Shown: positions 1 through 10,614, counted from the first letter of the stretch. The stretch: DNA of 64,000 nucleotides from Providencia manganoxydans (GCF_016618195.1 NZ_CP067099.1:2666001-2730000), one strand, 5' to 3'. A program made the numbers and translations. Notes: generated by a model from the letters alone, not told the origin.

Positions 1-403
1 TCATTTCCTCATACGGGTGAACTAGACAGCTTTTTAACCGATCAAGTAAAGAGCCAACATGAATTTCTAATTTATGACCATCTGGGTCTAAGAAATAAAA
101 TGATGCCCCTTCACTACGGTTGTCTTTCCATACTTTTACATCGAATTGCTGCAATTTTTCAACGACCAATGAAAAGTCGTTCTCTGTCACACTAAATGCG
201 TAATGGGTATAGTCTGTAGTATCAGGATCAACATGATGCCTTTGCGGATCAAATGAAAGGCATACCCATAATTCACCACATGTTAAATAAGCGCCATTTT
301 TCCAACTAGCATGTAAATGCATCCCTAAGATATGATGATAGAAATAAATACTTTTTTCTACATTCGTCACTGCAATTGTTAAGTGATTGATTCCTAATAA
401 CAT
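1..403 (-). CDS. fosA: FosA-type fosfomycin resistance glutathione transferase (3' end off window)
   Basis: Reading leftward from the ATG at 403-401 gives 134 codons that run off the left edge. The protein begins MLLGINHLTIAV and closely resembles FosA of Klebsiella/Serratia, a small vicinal-oxygen-chelate enzyme that opens the fosfomycin epoxide with glutathione, using Mn and K ions. Visible metal-ligand candidates are His7, His67 (DYTHYAF) and Glu113 (KLEIHVGS); the potassium-loop motif NRSEGAS is at 95-101. FosA proteins are about 135-141 residues, so only a few C-terminal residues should be missing. It is divergent from marC, with no mobile element beside it in view, which suggests a resident chromosomal gene. 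Confidence 0.93.
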   Translation of the reverse strand, partial: MLLGINHLTIAVTNVEKSIYFYHHILGMHLHASWKNGAYLTCGELWVCLSFDPQRHHVDPDTTDYTHYAFSVTENDFSLVVEKLQQFDVKVWKDNRSEGASFYFLDPDGHKLEIHVGSLLDRLKSCLVHPYEEM

Positions 404-540
404 TGTTAATCCACCAATAAAAATAAAACAATAATCTCAGCGTTCTTTTAATGAATTTACATAACAAATAAGTAAATAACATAATTCAGGGTATAACTAA
501 ATACATCGAAATTTTGACAACCTACTAATAGATGCCCTTT

Positions 541-576
541 CCCTTTTTATGACCCCCATAAAAAGGGTTTTTTTTT
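541..576 (+). terminator. Orphan rho-independent terminator, plus strand
   Basis: CCCTTTTTATG pairs with CATAAAAAGGG (11 bp) around a five-base C-rich loop and is followed by nine T. It sits between the divergent fosA and marC genes, so no annotated gene runs into it. It may end a small RNA starting somewhere in 480-510, where a TATAAC -10-like box is seen at about 492. The rest of 404-869 shows no gene. Confidence 0.75.
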
Positions 577-869
577 GCCTATATAATTGAACACTTTTAG
601 CGCAATCTTTTTATCTGCATGTTATATAAGAATTAAATTAAGTTATTCACAATGGAATGCGAATGTTATCCACAGTTAATGTGAACAACTAGCCCCCTCA
701 TTGATTAATCAATTTTAATCTATTGCAGCATAGATAATCACATATGTTATTTAAAACAATGCTACCTAACCAGTCTAAGATACAGATTTATAATCATTTT
801 GTTATACTCTATGTTGTAGCGTTACTATTCACCCTGAATTTTAATATCCACTGAGAGCTTAACTTGCCT

Positions 870-1577
870 ATGATGAATGATTTTTTGCAACTGTTTCAAG
901 CCATCGGTATTGGATTGGTTTTATTACTCCCACTAGCAAACCCACTGACCACAATAGCAGTGATGCTAAGCCTCTCAGGTAATATGACCAAAGAGCAACG
1001 AAATCACCAATCGCTGCTGGCTTCAATTTACGTGTTTTCAATCATGACGATTGCTTTCTACGCGGGGCAACTGGTCATGAGTACCTTTGGAATTTCAATA
1101 CCTGGTTTACGTATTGCGGGTGGTTTAATTGTGGCATTTATCGGCTTTGGTATGCTATTTCCAAGCAATGAGACTAACGATGATGCTAATGTCTTAACCC
1201 CTGATGATTCCACTATTTCTAAAAAACGTCAGAAATCCCCCAACATTGCTTTCGTTCCTTTAGCGATGCCTAGTACAGCAGGGCCGGGTACTATCGCGAT
1301 AATTATTAGTTCAACAGCATCCTTACAAGGTGATACAGGGTTTGCACCATGGGTATTAAAAATCGCCCCTGTATTAACGTTTTTCATTGTCAGTTTAATT
1401 GTTTGGTTAGCTCTAAGAGGAGCGACATCCATTATGAAATGGTTAGGGAATGGGGGGATCGACGCAATATCGCGCGTGATGGGATTTTTACTGATTTGTA
1501 TGGGAGTACAATTTGTTATCAACGGTATTGTTGAAATTGTTGCGCAACTCCCACACTTAATCTCAGCACATCAATAA
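870..1577 (+). CDS. marC: MarC family inner-membrane protein
   Basis: UPF0056 integral membrane protein, 235 residues and about six hydrophobic segments, very close to E. coli Mar[12 protein letters not shown] near the start, [20 protein letters not shown] in the middle and [20 protein letters not shown] later. Physiological role is unknown; the family was once linked to multiple antibiotic resistance without firm support. An upstream in-frame TTG at 864 exists, but ATG 870 or 873 matches the family N-terminus ([15 protein letters not shown]). A weak GAGAG lies at 853-857. The last 7 bp overlap the convergent emtA gene. Confidence 0.93.
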   Translation: MMNDFLQLFQAIGIGLVLLLPLANPLTTIAVMLSLSGNMTKEQRNHQSLLASIYVFSIMTIAFYAGQLVMSTFGISIPGLRIAGGLIVAFIGFGMLFPSNETNDDANVLTPDDSTISKKRQKSPNIAFVPLAMPSTAGPGTIAIIISSTASLQGDTGFAPWVLKIAPVLTFFIVSLIVWLALRGATSIMKWLGNGGIDAISRVMGFLLICMGVQFVINGIVEIVAQLPHLISAHQ

Positions 1578-2230
1578 TTCATCGCTAGCGAATTATACGC
1601 ATTTTTCACTTTCCATAAATAACGTGGGGCTTGCGGTGCTGGGTGCTTACTTTGCACATGTTGATAAAACTCTTCAGGTGTCATGCTATTGATCATTGCA
1701 ATAGCTCTACCTTTGTTATTATCAAATGTCCTTAACAGAGCACCAGCACCGTTGACATAAGCCACAACGGTTGCGTAATACATTGTTTGAGGATGGTTAA
1801 TACCTGCAAGATGCTGCTCTTTTAAAATCCGAATATAGGCTGTACCAATATCAATATTGGTTCGAGGGTCTTTCAAATCACGGCTTGATGGCTCACCCGT
1901 TTTGCCTTGATAACGATATGCATCTCGTCCTGCTGTTGATGCCTTTATTTGCATCAAGCCAATCGCATTCGACTTACTCACAACTTCTGGACGGAAGTTT
2001 GACTCAACCTCAATAATTGCCCGAATTAACGTCTCATCAACATTATATCGATTAGCAGATTCTCGAATAAATTCATCAAATGGCGTACGAGGAAATGAAA
2101 TATTTTGCTGTGCGGTTGATAAATTGTTACTTTGATTTAACATTCGTTGCGTTGTGGCTGGTTTTTCTGGCCCGCTGGAGCAGCCTGCTAGCAACAGAAA
2201 TACCAATGCACCACCGATTTTTGTTTTCAC
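1571..2230 (-). CDS. emtA: Membrane-bound lytic murein transglycosylase EmtA/MltE-type
   Basis: Outer-membrane lipoprotein endolytic transglycosylase that cleaves peptidoglycan glycan strands. The lipobox LLAGC places the lipidated Cys at residue 17. The SLT fold follows from about residue 50, with catalytic Glu76 in AIIEVES, then [23 protein letters not shown] and [13 protein letters not shown], as in E. coli EmtA. At 219 residues it is slightly longer than the E. coli protein because of an extra linker after the lipobox. The start codon is GTG at 2230, preceded by AGAGGA at normal spacing. It converges on marC. Confidence 0.92.
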   Translation of the reverse strand: MKTKIGGALVFLLLAGCSSGPEKPATTQRMLNQSNNLSTAQQNISFPRTPFDEFIRESANRYNVDETLIRAIIEVESNFRPEVVSKSNAIGLMQIKASTAGRDAYRYQGKTGEPSSRDLKDPRTNIDIGTAYIRILKEQHLAGINHPQTMYYATVVAYVNGAGALLRTFDNNKGRAIAMINSMTPEEFYQHVQSKHPAPQAPRYLWKVKNAYNSLAMNY

Positions 2231-2324
2231 CGAGATATCCTCTGCTAATAAAACTGACGAAAGAATAACGACTTGCAGGAAAAATAAAATAATTTTTACT
2301 TAACTTTTACTTCAATACATGTTT

Positions 2325-2370
2325 TATACTCTAAATAATTAGAGCCATAGCTTGGAGTATGACGACTATT
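2325..2370. repeat. Shortened ERIC element (about 46 bp)
   Basis: Begins TATACTCTAAATAATT and ends with a GGAGTATGACGACTAT-type terminus, the two conserved ends of the ERIC/IRU repeat, with nearly all the internal sequence absent. It lies between emtA and the sitA promoter. Confidence 0.65.
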
Positions 2371-2420
2371 GTCATCAAAAATAACTATCATAATAATATA
2401 AATAACACACACTTTTTGTC

Positions 2421-2455
2421 TTGACTTTACTCAGATGATATTGATAATCATTATC
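2421..2455 (+). promoter_or_regulatory. sitA promoter with overlapping Fur box
   Basis: TTGACT at 2421-2426 and GATAAT at 2443-2448 (16-bp spacing) form a sigma70-type promoter. The 19-mer GATATTGATAATCATTATC at 2437-2455 matches the consensus Fur box at 18 of 19 positions and covers the -10, so Fe-Fur should block transcription of sitABCD. No separate MntR site was recognised by eye. Confidence 0.85.
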
Positions 2456-2540
2456 AGTTGAGTAATTAATTCTAAGGGAGCTTCCAAGCACCTTTGAATA
2501 TTAAAGAATCCACTAAGCCAATGATGTCAGGATCTGAATA

Positions 2541-3452
2541 ATGAAGAAAAAAATATCACTACTTTCTAAACCCCTACTTTCCGCTCTCTTTGCTTTATCT
2601 GCGATTTTGTTGATAAGTCAACCTGCATTGGCAAAAAAGTTTAAGGTCGTCACAACTTTTACCATCATTCAAGACATTGCACAGAATGTTGCCGGTGATG
2701 CCGCAATAGTCGAATCAATAACAAAACCTGGCGCAGAGATCCACGGTTATCAGCCTACACCAAAAGATATTATGAAAGCCTATGATGCTGATCTTATCTT
2801 ATGGAATGGTATGAATCTTGAAGTTTGGTTCCAACGCTTCTTTGAAAATTTCCAAAATGTACCTGCGGTTGTAGTCACAGAAGGTATTGAACCAATGCCA
2901 ATCCGTGAAGGTGAATATAAAGGCAACCCAAATCCGCATGCATGGATGTCACCTGCAAACGCAAAAATTTATATTGAAAATATTCGCAAAGCACTAGTGA
3001 AGTATGACCCAGAAAATGCAGAAATCTACAATCAGAATGCAAAAAAATATGCAGAGCAAATCGCTCAGCTTGATGCGCCATTACGCGAACGTTTAAGTCG
3101 CATTCCTGAAGACAAACGTTGGTTAGTCTCCAGTGAAGGTGCTTTTAGCTATCTCACCAAAGACTATGGCTTTAAAGAAGTGTACCTGTGGCCAATTAAT
3201 GCGGAAGAACAAGGTTCACCACAGCAAGTGAAAAAAGTGATCGATACCGTACGTAAATACAGCATCCCAGTCGTATTCAGTGAAAGTACTATTTCAGATA
3301 AACCTGCGCGCCAAGTCAGTAAAGAAACGGGCGCAAAATATGGTGGCATGCTTTATGTTGATTCATTATCAACCGCTGATGGCCCAGTACCTACTTATAT
3401 CGACCTGTTAAACACCACTGTAGAAACAATAGCGAAAGGATTTGGTCAATAA
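2541..3452 (+). CDS. sitA: Periplasmic Mn/Fe-binding protein of SitABCD ABC importer
   Basis: Cluster A-I (ZnuA/PsaA-like) solute-binding protein, 303 residues, with an N-terminal signal peptide cleaved near residues 31-32 (QPALA-KK). The expected metal ligands are visible: His68 (EIHGYQPTP), His133 (NPHAWMSP), Glu199 (VSSEGAFSY) and Asp274 (LYVDSLS). This set fits Mn(II)/Fe(II) binding in SitA/YfeA proteins. It is first in a four-gene operon behind the Fur-box promoter and its stop codon abuts the sitB start. Confidence 0.95.
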   Translation: MKKKISLLSKPLLSALFALSAILLISQPALAKKFKVVTTFTIIQDIAQNVAGDAAIVESITKPGAEIHGYQPTPKDIMKAYDADLILWNGMNLEVWFQRFFENFQNVPAVVVTEGIEPMPIREGEYKGNPNPHAWMSPANAKIYIENIRKALVKYDPENAEIYNQNAKKYAEQIAQLDAPLRERLSRIPEDKRWLVSSEGAFSYLTKDYGFKEVYLWPINAEEQGSPQQVKKVIDTVRKYSIPVVFSESTISDKPARQVSKETGAKYGGMLYVDSLSTADGPVPTYIDLLNTTVETIAKGFGQ

Positions 3453-4343
3453 ATGAGTCATACAAACCGCTTTGAACGCCCTAACTTAGTCGTTGATGAC
3501 GCTACAGTCACCTATAACAACGGCCACACGGCAATCTATGATGCAAGCTTTAATATCACTGGCGGATCAATCTGTGCGTTGGTTGGCGTAAATGGCAGTG
3601 GTAAATCAACCCTGTTTAAAACCATTATGGGGCTAGTTACCCCATCGTCTGGTAGCGTGACATTAAACAATGAACCCATTAAAGCCGCTCTAAAAGAAAA
3701 TATTATTGCCTATGTTCCGCAAACCGAGGAAGTGGATTGGAATTTCCCTGTACTGGTTTCTGACGTCGTGATGATGGGCCGTTATGGGAAAATGGGCTTC
3801 TTTCGCATCCCGAAAAGTGAAGACAAAGAAGCCGTCAAACGAGCGCTTGAGCGTGTTGACCTCGCTGGGCTTGAACATCGCCAAATCGGTGAGCTCTCCG
3901 GTGGACAGAAAAAACGCGTATTTTTAGCTCGAGCACTCGCGCAACAAGGTAAAGTATTATTACTGGATGAACCATTTACAGGGGTGGATGTTAAAACTGA
4001 GAACGCCATTATTGATTTATTACGCAGTTTGCGTGACGAAGGGCATCTTATTTTAGTTTCCACGCACAACTTAGGCAGTGTACCCGAGTTTTGTGATCAG
4101 GTTATTTTAATCAACCGTACTGTTCTTGCCAGTGGACCAACAGAAACCACATTTACACAGAAGAACTTACAAATGGCCTTTGGGGGTGTATTACGCCACA
4201 TCAATCTGTCTGGCCAAGAACTGCATGATGATGATGACCCTCGTTCCATTACAGTTATCACCGATGACGAAAGAGCCGCTGTCTTTTATGGTCATGACCA
4301 TGATGCCCCCGTTAGAACAAATCAGCCTAAGGATCCACAATGA
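3453..4343 (+). CDS. sitB: SitB, ATPase of Mn/Fe ABC importer
   Basis: Cytoplasmic ABC ATPase, 296 residues, that powers the SitCD membrane channel. Walker [10 protein letters not shown] is at 45-53, the Q-loop YVPQ at 87-90, signature LSGGQ at 148-152, Walker B VLLLDEP at 168-174 and the switch His at 205 (STHN). The C-terminal tail past about residue 250 carries a GHDHDAP segment that could bind metal, though that is inference. The ATG follows the sitA stop directly and the gene overlaps sitC by 4 bp (ATGA). Confidence 0.95.
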   Translation: MSHTNRFERPNLVVDDATVTYNNGHTAIYDASFNITGGSICALVGVNGSGKSTLFKTIMGLVTPSSGSVTLNNEPIKAALKENIIAYVPQTEEVDWNFPVLVSDVVMMGRYGKMGFFRIPKSEDKEAVKRALERVDLAGLEHRQIGELSGGQKKRVFLARALAQQGKVLLLDEPFTGVDVKTENAIIDLLRSLRDEGHLILVSTHNLGSVPEFCDQVILINRTVLASGPTETTFTQKNLQMAFGGVLRHINLSGQELHDDDDPRSITVITDDERAAVFYGHDHDAPVRTNQPKDPQ

Positions 4344-5230
4344 TCGAGTTGTTACTTCAGCCCTTTGAGTACAACTATATGGTTAAAGCCATTTGGGTAA
4401 GTGCGATTGTTGGCGCCGTTTGTGCCTTCCTTTCCGCTTATTTGATGCTCAAAGGCTGGTCACTGATGGGAGATGCCCTCTCCCACTCTGTTGTACCCGG
4501 TGTTGCTGGTGCTTACGCACTCGGACTCCCTTATGCCGCTGGCGCATTTTTTACAGGGATCCTCGCCGCGCTCGCCATGACTTTTATTAAACATATAACT
4601 CGACTGCGGGAAGATGCTGTGATTGGTTTTATCTTTTCCACATTTTTTGCTGCGGGTCTATTAATTGTCTCATTGAATCCTACCTCAGTGAATGTGCAAA
4701 CCATCATCTTTGGTAATATCCTAGGTATTGCTGATGCTGATGTATTGCAAGTTGAAATCATTATCGCAATTTCATTTATTGTGCTAGTCGCTCTGTGGAA
4801 AGATTTACTCGCTGTGTTTTTTGATGAAAGCCATGCACGTTCAATCGGTTTAAATCCTCTACGTTTGAAGATTATTTTCTTCACCTTATTAAGTGCTTGT
4901 ACTGTTGCGGCATTGCAAACCGTTGGCGCTATCTTAGTGATTGCGATGGTTGTGACTCCAGGGGCAACCGCTTATTTATTAACAGATCAGTTTAAGCGCT
5001 TATTAATTATTGCGGTTGCTATTGGTACCGCGACGAGTGCAATTGGTGCTTACGCCAGTTATTTCCTAAATGGTGCAACTGGTGGGCTAATCGTTACGTT
5101 ACAAACAGTTATTTTCTTACTGGCATTCTTCTTTGCACCAAAACATGGTGTTTTTGCATCACGCCGTAAAGCAAAACGCGAAGTTGAAAACCTGCATAAA
5201 ATAAAGCAGCAGGAGGCCGCAAATGAGTGA
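4340..5230 (+). CDS. sitC: SitC, Mn/Fe ABC importer permease
   Basis: ABC-3 family inner-membrane permease of 296 residues with about eight to nine hydrophobic segments and the conserved [23 protein letters not shown] region near residues 38-60. The C-terminus is charged ([19 protein letters not shown]) and cytoplasmic by inference. It pairs with SitD, and both ends overlap neighbouring genes (4 bp with sitB, 8 bp with sitD), indicating translational coupling within the operon. Confidence 0.94.
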   Translation: MIELLLQPFEYNYMVKAIWVSAIVGAVCAFLSAYLMLKGWSLMGDALSHSVVPGVAGAYALGLPYAAGAFFTGILAALAMTFIKHITRLREDAVIGFIFSTFFAAGLLIVSLNPTSVNVQTIIFGNILGIADADVLQVEIIIAISFIVLVALWKDLLAVFFDESHARSIGLNPLRLKIIFFTLLSACTVAALQTVGAILVIAMVVTPGATAYLLTDQFKRLLIIAVAIGTATSAIGAYASYFLNGATGGLIVTLQTVIFLLAFFFAPKHGVFASRRKAKREVENLHKIKQQEAANE

Positions 5231-6089
5231 TTTTATTGATTTACTAACCGCGCCTTTTATCTTTCCTTTTATGCAAAAAGCAATTATCACGGCGATTGTT
5301 ACTGGTGCGGTATGCGCTATTTTATCCTGCTTTTTAGTATTAAAGGGTTGGTCTCTAATGGGGGATGCCATTTCCCATGCCGTACTGCCGGGTATCGTTA
5401 TCGCTTCAGTTGCAGGGATCCCTCTAGCTATAGGGGCGTTTTTATCTGGGTTATTTTGTGCCTTTGCAACAGGGTATTTAAAAGAAAATAGCCGTATCAA
5501 AGAAGATACCGTGATGGGGATTGTGTTCTCAGGGATGTTTGCCCTTGGTTTAGTCATGTTCGCTAAAATCGATACCGAACAACACCTCACCCATATCTTA
5601 TTTGGTGATATTTTAGGGATCACTGACGCTGAATTTACACAAAACTTGTGGTTTGCAGGCATTACTATTGCTGTTATCTTACTAAAACGTAAAGATTTTA
5701 TGCTATATTGCTTCGACCCAAATCAAGCGCGAGTCATTGGTCTTCCTGTTAAACTGATCCACTATGGGCTGCTCTCATTATTGGCATTAACAATTGTTGC
5801 TTCCCTCCAAGCTGTGGGGATCATCTTAGTTATTGCAATGCTAATTTCGCCGGGTATTATTGCCTTTGTGCTCTGCCGTAGCTTTGGATGGATGCTCGTT
5901 GTCGCGGTTATCGCCTCCGTAACCTCTAGTGTGATAGGTACCATTGTCAGCTTCCATATTGATGGCGCTACAGGCCCTTGTATTGTGATCACCCAAGCTG
6001 TTTACTTTATTATTGCGCTACTCTACAACAAATTAGTATTAGCACGTAGAAAAGCAAAATTACCTAAAGAGAAGCTACAGACCGCTTAG
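5223..6089 (+). CDS. sitD: SitD, Mn/Fe ABC importer permease
   Basis: Second ABC-3 family permease, 288 residues, a paralogue of SitC sharing the [18 protein letters not shown] motif and the same hydrophobic layout. SitC and SitD would form the heterodimeric channel taking Mn(II)/Fe(II) from SitA. Ribosome-binding sequence AGGAGG lies in the end of sitC. The gene is last in the operon and is followed at once by a strong hairpin terminator. Confidence 0.94.
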   Translation: MSDFIDLLTAPFIFPFMQKAIITAIVTGAVCAILSCFLVLKGWSLMGDAISHAVLPGIVIASVAGIPLAIGAFLSGLFCAFATGYLKENSRIKEDTVMGIVFSGMFALGLVMFAKIDTEQHLTHILFGDILGITDAEFTQNLWFAGITIAVILLKRKDFMLYCFDPNQARVIGLPVKLIHYGLLSLLALTIVASLQAVGIILVIAMLISPGIIAFVLCRSFGWMLVVAVIASVTSSVIGTIVSFHIDGATGPCIVITQAVYFIIALLYNKLVLARRKAKLPKEKLQTA

Positions 6090-6103
6090 TACTCAATAGA
6101 GAC

Positions 6104-6132
6104 AAAAAAGCCACCATCGCGGTGGCTTTTTA
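6104..6132. terminator. Bidirectional terminator between sitD and ydeP
   Basis: GCCACC / GGTGGC stem flanked by A6 on the left and T5 on the right, with an ATCGC loop. It can end both the rightward sit operon and the leftward ydeP transcript. Confidence 0.88.
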
Positions 6133-6139
6133 TGATTAA

Positions 6140-8434
6140 TTAAGATGCAACATCAACTTTTTCTAGCACAATCGGAATATTTTTATAAGCAGGAATACCA
6201 CTTTGTGGATCAAAGTTATCCAGTGCAATTAAGTTGTTGGCTTCAGGGAAATAAGTCACTACACAACGATCAGCCATATCATAAATCACCACTTTTAGGT
6301 TATCTAAACGACGATGCGTGCGTTTTTGTTCACTATCTAATGCGATAATATTCACCCTATCACCCGCAGCTAAGTTCTGCTTCTTAGCCTGTGCTTCGCT
6401 AATAAACATGACATCTCGCTGACCGAACACACCGCGATAGCGATCATTTAATCCATAAATAGTGGTGTTATATTGGTCATGACTACGTACCGTTGCTAAT
6501 ACTAACTCACTGTTTACTGCGGATTTTGGATCTTCAATAACGCCTTCCGTGGTCAGGAAATTAGCTTTACCTGATTGAGTAAGCCAACGACGCTCTGCAG
6601 CCGCATTGGTTAAATGAAAACCACCCGGCACACGAATGCGTGCATTATAATCATCAAAGCCAGGTAATACCGCTTCCATTGCATCACGAATTTTATCGTA
6701 ATCATCGATAAATTCATCCCACTCAACCTTTGTATTTGGTAATGTTGCTTTTGCCATACCAGCAACAATTGCACATTCAGATTTTAAATAAGGGCTAGCA
6801 GGTTTTAACTTGCCATGCGATGCATGAACCATCGACATGGAATCTTCTACTGTAATGCTCTGAGGTCCTGTTTTTTGCTCATCTCGCTCAGTACGACCTA
6901 ATACAGGGAATAAAAAGGTATTTTTTGCCGTTAATAGATGAGAACGATTTAATTTAGTACCAATATGTACCGCTAAATCTAATTTTTTCATTCCCTGATA
7001 GCAGGCATCCTTATCAGGCATTGCAACCGCTAAGTTACCTCCCATGCATATTAAAGCATTCGCTGTTCCCTCGGATATCGCTTGCATACTTGCCACCGCT
7101 GCGTGACCGAATTCCGCTGGTGGTTTAAAACCAAAACGCTGCTCTATCTTATCTAAAAAAGATTTGCTTGGTTTTTCAGTGATCCCCACTGTACGATCGC
7201 CTTGGACATTTGAGTGACCACGCAATGGGCAAATACCCGCGCCTTCACGCCCAATATTCCCTTTGAGCAGAAGTAGATTAACCAGTTGTTGGATATTCTG
7301 AGTGCCATGTTGGTGCTGGGTGATCCCCATTCCATAACAAATAATCGTGTTATCAGCGTCAATATATAACTGAGCAATTTGTTCTATTTGCTCTTTTGAT
7401 AACCCACTAACACGTAATATATTTTCCCAGCTCGTCGTCATGACATCATGTTTAACGGCATCGAACCCAACAGTATGTGTTTGGATAAAATCATTATCTA
7501 ATATAGATGGCTTGCCTTGAGCAATTGCCTCATCATCTTGCTCCAGAATACAGCGTATGACACCCTTTATTAGCGCAGTATCGCCACCAATACGCACTTT
7601 GTAATAATGCTCCGCCAGAGGTGTGGAATCAAAAGTCAGCATTTCCGCGGGATCCTGTGGATATTCAAATCGCTCAAGGCCACGTTCTTTAAGCGGATTT
7701 ATGGCAATGATTTTTGCACCGCGTTTTGAAACTTCACGCAATGAACTTAACATTCTTGGGTGATTAGTTCCGGGGTTATGCCCAATACAAATAACCAAAT
7801 CGGCTTTATCAAAATCTTCTAATAGGACGGTTCCTTTTCCAACGCCGATCGAGGCTGCTAGCCCGACGCTGGTTGGTTCATGGCACATATTTGAACAATC
7901 TGGAAAATTATTCGTACCATATTCTCTGGCAAATAATTGATATAGAAATGCAGCTTCATTTGATGTTCTGCCAGAGGTATAAAACTCAACAGTATTAGGA
8001 TTTGAATAATTCGCTAGGCATTTACCTATTTGTCTGAATGCCTCATCCCACTCAATCGCTTCATAATGATCAGTTTCAGCATTATATTTAACCGGATGAG
8101 TTAAACGACCTTCATTTTCTAAATCGTAATCATCCCATTTTAATAATTCAGTTACAGAATGTTTAGCAAAAAATTCAGGGGTTGTTTTTTTTGATGTGGC
8201 TTCCCATGACATCGCTTTAGCACCATTTTCGCATACATCAAATGAAGCATAATGTTTCGGATCAGGCCATGCGCAGCCAGGGCAATCAAAGCCTTCTGGT
8301 TTGTTCATTTCAAACATAGCAATAACATCGTGACTCACATTCATTTGACCACGAATAGCTTCTGCGACGGCTTTCACGGCTCCCCAGCCTGCTGCTGGAC
8401 CTGTATAATTTTCAATTTTTTGTTTCATTTTCAT
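6140..8434 (-). CDS. ydeP: FdhF/YdeP family molybdopterin oxidoreductase
   Basis: Molybdopterin-dependent oxidoreductase, 764 residues, very similar to E. coli YdeP, a formate-dehydrogenase-like protein linked to acid resistance under EvgA control. The N-terminus has only a CPGC pair (Cys51, Cys54) rather than the full four-Cys iron-sulfur motif of FdhF. Cys184 in [13 protein letters not shown] sits where FdhF has its selenocysteine Mo ligand. Motifs such as [12 protein letters not shown] and [29 protein letters not shown] are typical of the family. Reaction is unknown. Single gene, ending at the terminator shared with sitD. Confidence 0.9.
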   Translation of the reverse strand: MKMKQKIENYTGPAAGWGAVKAVAEAIRGQMNVSHDVIAMFEMNKPEGFDCPGCAWPDPKHYASFDVCENGAKAMSWEATSKKTTPEFFAKHSVTELLKWDDYDLENEGRLTHPVKYNAETDHYEAIEWDEAFRQIGKCLANYSNPNTVEFYTSGRTSNEAAFLYQLFAREYGTNNFPDCSNMCHEPTSVGLAASIGVGKGTVLLEDFDKADLVICIGHNPGTNHPRMLSSLREVSKRGAKIIAINPLKERGLERFEYPQDPAEMLTFDSTPLAEHYYKVRIGGDTALIKGVIRCILEQDDEAIAQGKPSILDNDFIQTHTVGFDAVKHDVMTTSWENILRVSGLSKEQIEQIAQLYIDADNTIICYGMGITQHQHGTQNIQQLVNLLLLKGNIGREGAGICPLRGHSNVQGDRTVGITEKPSKSFLDKIEQRFGFKPPAEFGHAAVASMQAISEGTANALICMGGNLAVAMPDKDACYQGMKKLDLAVHIGTKLNRSHLLTAKNTFLFPVLGRTERDEQKTGPQSITVEDSMSMVHASHGKLKPASPYLKSECAIVAGMAKATLPNTKVEWDEFIDDYDKIRDAMEAVLPGFDDYNARIRVPGGFHLTNAAAERRWLTQSGKANFLTTEGVIEDPKSAVNSELVLATVRSHDQYNTTIYGLNDRYRGVFGQRDVMFISEAQAKKQNLAAGDRVNIIALDSEQKRTHRRLDNLKVVIYDMADRCVVTYFPEANNLIALDNFDPQSGIPAYKNIPIVLEKVDVAS

Positions 8435-8769
8435 TACTCTTTCAAATTTAAATATGGCAAAGAATAAATATCAAATAATTACATTCTAATTATGATTTAA
8501 AATAATTTAATTATATTCAATTGAAAATATAGCAAATAATATTAATTACAATAAGTAATTATTTGATTAAATGCGACTTCAATATTAAATTCAAATGATA
8601 GTCGTATTTAAATATTTAATTATGATTACTTATCAATAGAATTTAAAAGTAATGTCTTCATGATTACTTCCAGACTAGCTTTCAACTAAGTGACTGATTT
8701 CGTGATAGGCTCTTCTTTTTAAATAATTATTACTGTTAATTCCCAAACTGTCACTATAGAATCGAGTTA
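8435..8769. other. AT-rich upstream region of ydeP
   Basis: No convincing ORF, RNA or perfect hairpin is seen. The stretch is strongly A/T biased and presumably holds the ydeP promoter, but no clear -35/-10 pair could be fixed by eye. Confidence 0.5.
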
Positions 8770-8881
8770 TATACTAAATAATTCGAGTTGCAGGTAGGCA
8801 AGAAGCGAAGATAGATGGAGGAGTATAGAAAACAACTAGCTGAGCGTAGTTCCCCCTGTAGCTTGAAGTATGACGAGTATA
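8770..8881. repeat. ERIC (IRU) element, about 112 bp
   Basis: Starts TATACTAAATAATTCGAG, continues TGCAGGTAGGC, and ends GCTTGAAGTATGACGAGTATA. The ends form the imperfect ERIC terminal inverted repeat. It finishes about 20 bp before the ribosome-binding site of yniA, so it will be transcribed if the promoter lies further upstream. Confidence 0.9.
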
Positions 8882-8910
8882 GTGAAGACCAAAGCAAAGC
8901 GAGGTGAGTC

Positions 8911-9780
8911 ATGTGGCAAGCAATGTATCGTTTATTAAGCGAACACTTAGGTGAAGCAGAATTTCATAACAAAGAAATTCTCTCTGGCGGTGATATTCAT
9001 CACACGATGAAAATCGATTATGGTCAACATACCATCTTTGTAAAACAAAACCTGCGTGAGTTTTTACCTTTGTTTAAGCAAGAAGCCGAACAACTTGAAA
9101 TGCTTGCTAAAAGTAACACGATCACTGTCCCAAAAGTTTATGGTGTGGGTAGTAATAAACATCATAGTTTCCTGCTTCTCGAATACTTTCCCCTCAAAAA
9201 CTTCGATTCAACTAATGCATGGCGTTTTGGTCAACAACTCGCTCACCTCCATCAATGGGAGGAACAACCGAGTTATGGGTTCGATTTTGATACCATGCTA
9301 GGCACTATCGTACAGCCAAATAGCTGGGAAAAACGCTGGAGCTCTTTTTTTGCAGAGAAGCGTATTGGCTTACAATTACAATTGGCAGCAGAAAAAGGCA
9401 TGGTATTTGGTGATATCCAACGGATCGTTGATGTTGTTAAAGAAAAGCTATCCGGTCATCAACCGCAACCATCACTATTGCATGGTGATTTATGGCCCGC
9501 TAACTGTGCTATGACTGCTGAGAATAATGGGCTGTTATATGATCCAGCATGCTACTGGGGAGACAGAGAGTGTGATATCGCCATGCTCCCGCTATACCCC
9601 GAGCTTCCTATCCAAATTATTGATGGTTACCAAAGCGTATGGCCGCTACCTGCCGGATTTATTAAAAGACAGCCTATTTACCAACTCTATTACTTACTTT
9701 GCCAATCAAATATCTTTGGCCTTGAAAAGAGTTACGTGCATGCACGCTCTATTATTGATGAATTACTTGATGGGAAATAA
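8911..9780 (+). CDS. yniA: Fructosamine kinase family protein YniA
   Basis: Cytosolic kinase-fold protein, 289 residues, of the fructosamine-3-kinase/ketosamine-3-kinase family, which phosphorylates sugars attached to amines so that the glycation product falls apart. The catalytic loop HGDLWPAN is at 191-198 and the DFG-like metal-binding Asp211 opens DPACYWGDRE. Length and motifs match E. coli YniA. SD GAGGTGA is at 8901-8907. It begins the yniA-yniB-yniC-ydjM-tcyP block conserved with E. coli; an ERIC lies directly upstream. Confidence 0.92.
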   Translation: MWQAMYRLLSEHLGEAEFHNKEILSGGDIHHTMKIDYGQHTIFVKQNLREFLPLFKQEAEQLEMLAKSNTITVPKVYGVGSNKHHSFLLLEYFPLKNFDSTNAWRFGQQLAHLHQWEEQPSYGFDFDTMLGTIVQPNSWEKRWSSFFAEKRIGLQLQLAAEKGMVFGDIQRIVDVVKEKLSGHQPQPSLLHGDLWPANCAMTAENNGLLYDPACYWGDRECDIAMLPLYPELPIQIIDGYQSVWPLPAGFIKRQPIYQLYYLLCQSNIFGLEKSYVHARSIIDELLDGK

Positions 9781-9788
9781 TTGATACG

Positions 9789-9814
9789 TTGGCCCAACAC
9801 AATTGCTGGGCCAA
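9789..9814. terminator. Hairpin between convergent yniA and yniB
   Basis: TTGGCCCA pairs with TGGGCCAA over a ten-base loop, between two convergent genes. There is no T-run on either side, so terminator activity is uncertain. Confidence 0.5.
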
Positions 9815-9826
9815 TAAACTGATGAT

Positions 9827-10366
9827 TTACCAATTCAATAATTTCAAAGCAAAGTAAATCGCAATCCCGAATACAATTGGCCAAAAATAAAGAATAAAGA
9901 ACTGGGTGAAAATAGTATGACGAGGAATAGTCACTTTTGCCTCAAGCTCTTCTTTTGAAATATCATTACCTTTGGCTTTTTCTAAAATAACGTGATCTTC
10001 AAGGCTTTCACGAATAAATTTAATTTGTCGGTACATACGTAGGCCTGAGGCACTCAACGCTAAGCCAACAAAAATAAAAATAAAGATCACCATAAAACCA
10101 ATATTTGCACCTGAAAACCCTTCATTGACATGAGGTACAGGAGAATTATTCCAAAACATATTCAAAAATGGTGTACTTTGCCGTGTCATTTCTGCCATTA
10201 GTTTAATAAAATCATTGGCTACTGCATTAATCCCCTCACCTTCTAATCCTTTCATACCCGCCAATTTTACCAATGAAGCTAAAGTTGAAATTAATGCTAC
10301 AAGAAAAACAATCCAACCGAGTATACGCTTGCCGATTGCGACATAACTTGCAGTCTGGTAATTCAT
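9827..10366 (-). CDS. yniB: YniB family membrane protein
   Basis: Conserved inner-membrane protein of 179 residues with about three hydrophobic segments (near 14-34, 85-107 and 152-174) and a charged central part containing KAKGNDISKEELEAKVTIPRHT. Function is unknown. Identification rests on size, topology and its convergent placement between yniA and yniC, exactly as in E. coli. Confidence 0.85.
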   Translation of the reverse strand: MNYQTASYVAIGKRILGWIVFLVALISTLASLVKLAGMKGLEGEGINAVANDFIKLMAEMTRQSTPFLNMFWNNSPVPHVNEGFSGANIGFMVIFIFIFVGLALSASGLRMYRQIKFIRESLEDHVILEKAKGNDISKEELEAKVTIPRHTIFTQFFILYFWPIVFGIAIYFALKLLNW

Positions 10367-10614
10367 TATTAACCCTCAAAAATTTTTTTTATAACTAATC
10401 ATAACTGAATTTTTGAGAAGCCACCAAATTTACATTGGCTAATATTCCTCAGATAATGATTTTCAGATTATTTAACTCATTAATTCCTAAGCTATTAACA
10501 AAGAAAAATGTTCAAATATATATAATCAGTTGCTGACTTGCTACAATGCGGTGTCTCACTAAAAGGCTAGCAGTTTCAAGTTGGCTTAAAAAACGCTATG
10601 AATGGAGTTTTGAT

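Noticed and set aside
10546..10614. Extended N-terminus of the YniC/HxpB frame
   Set aside because: The extra 23 residues are not in the family, and ATG 10615 has a good ribosome-binding site.
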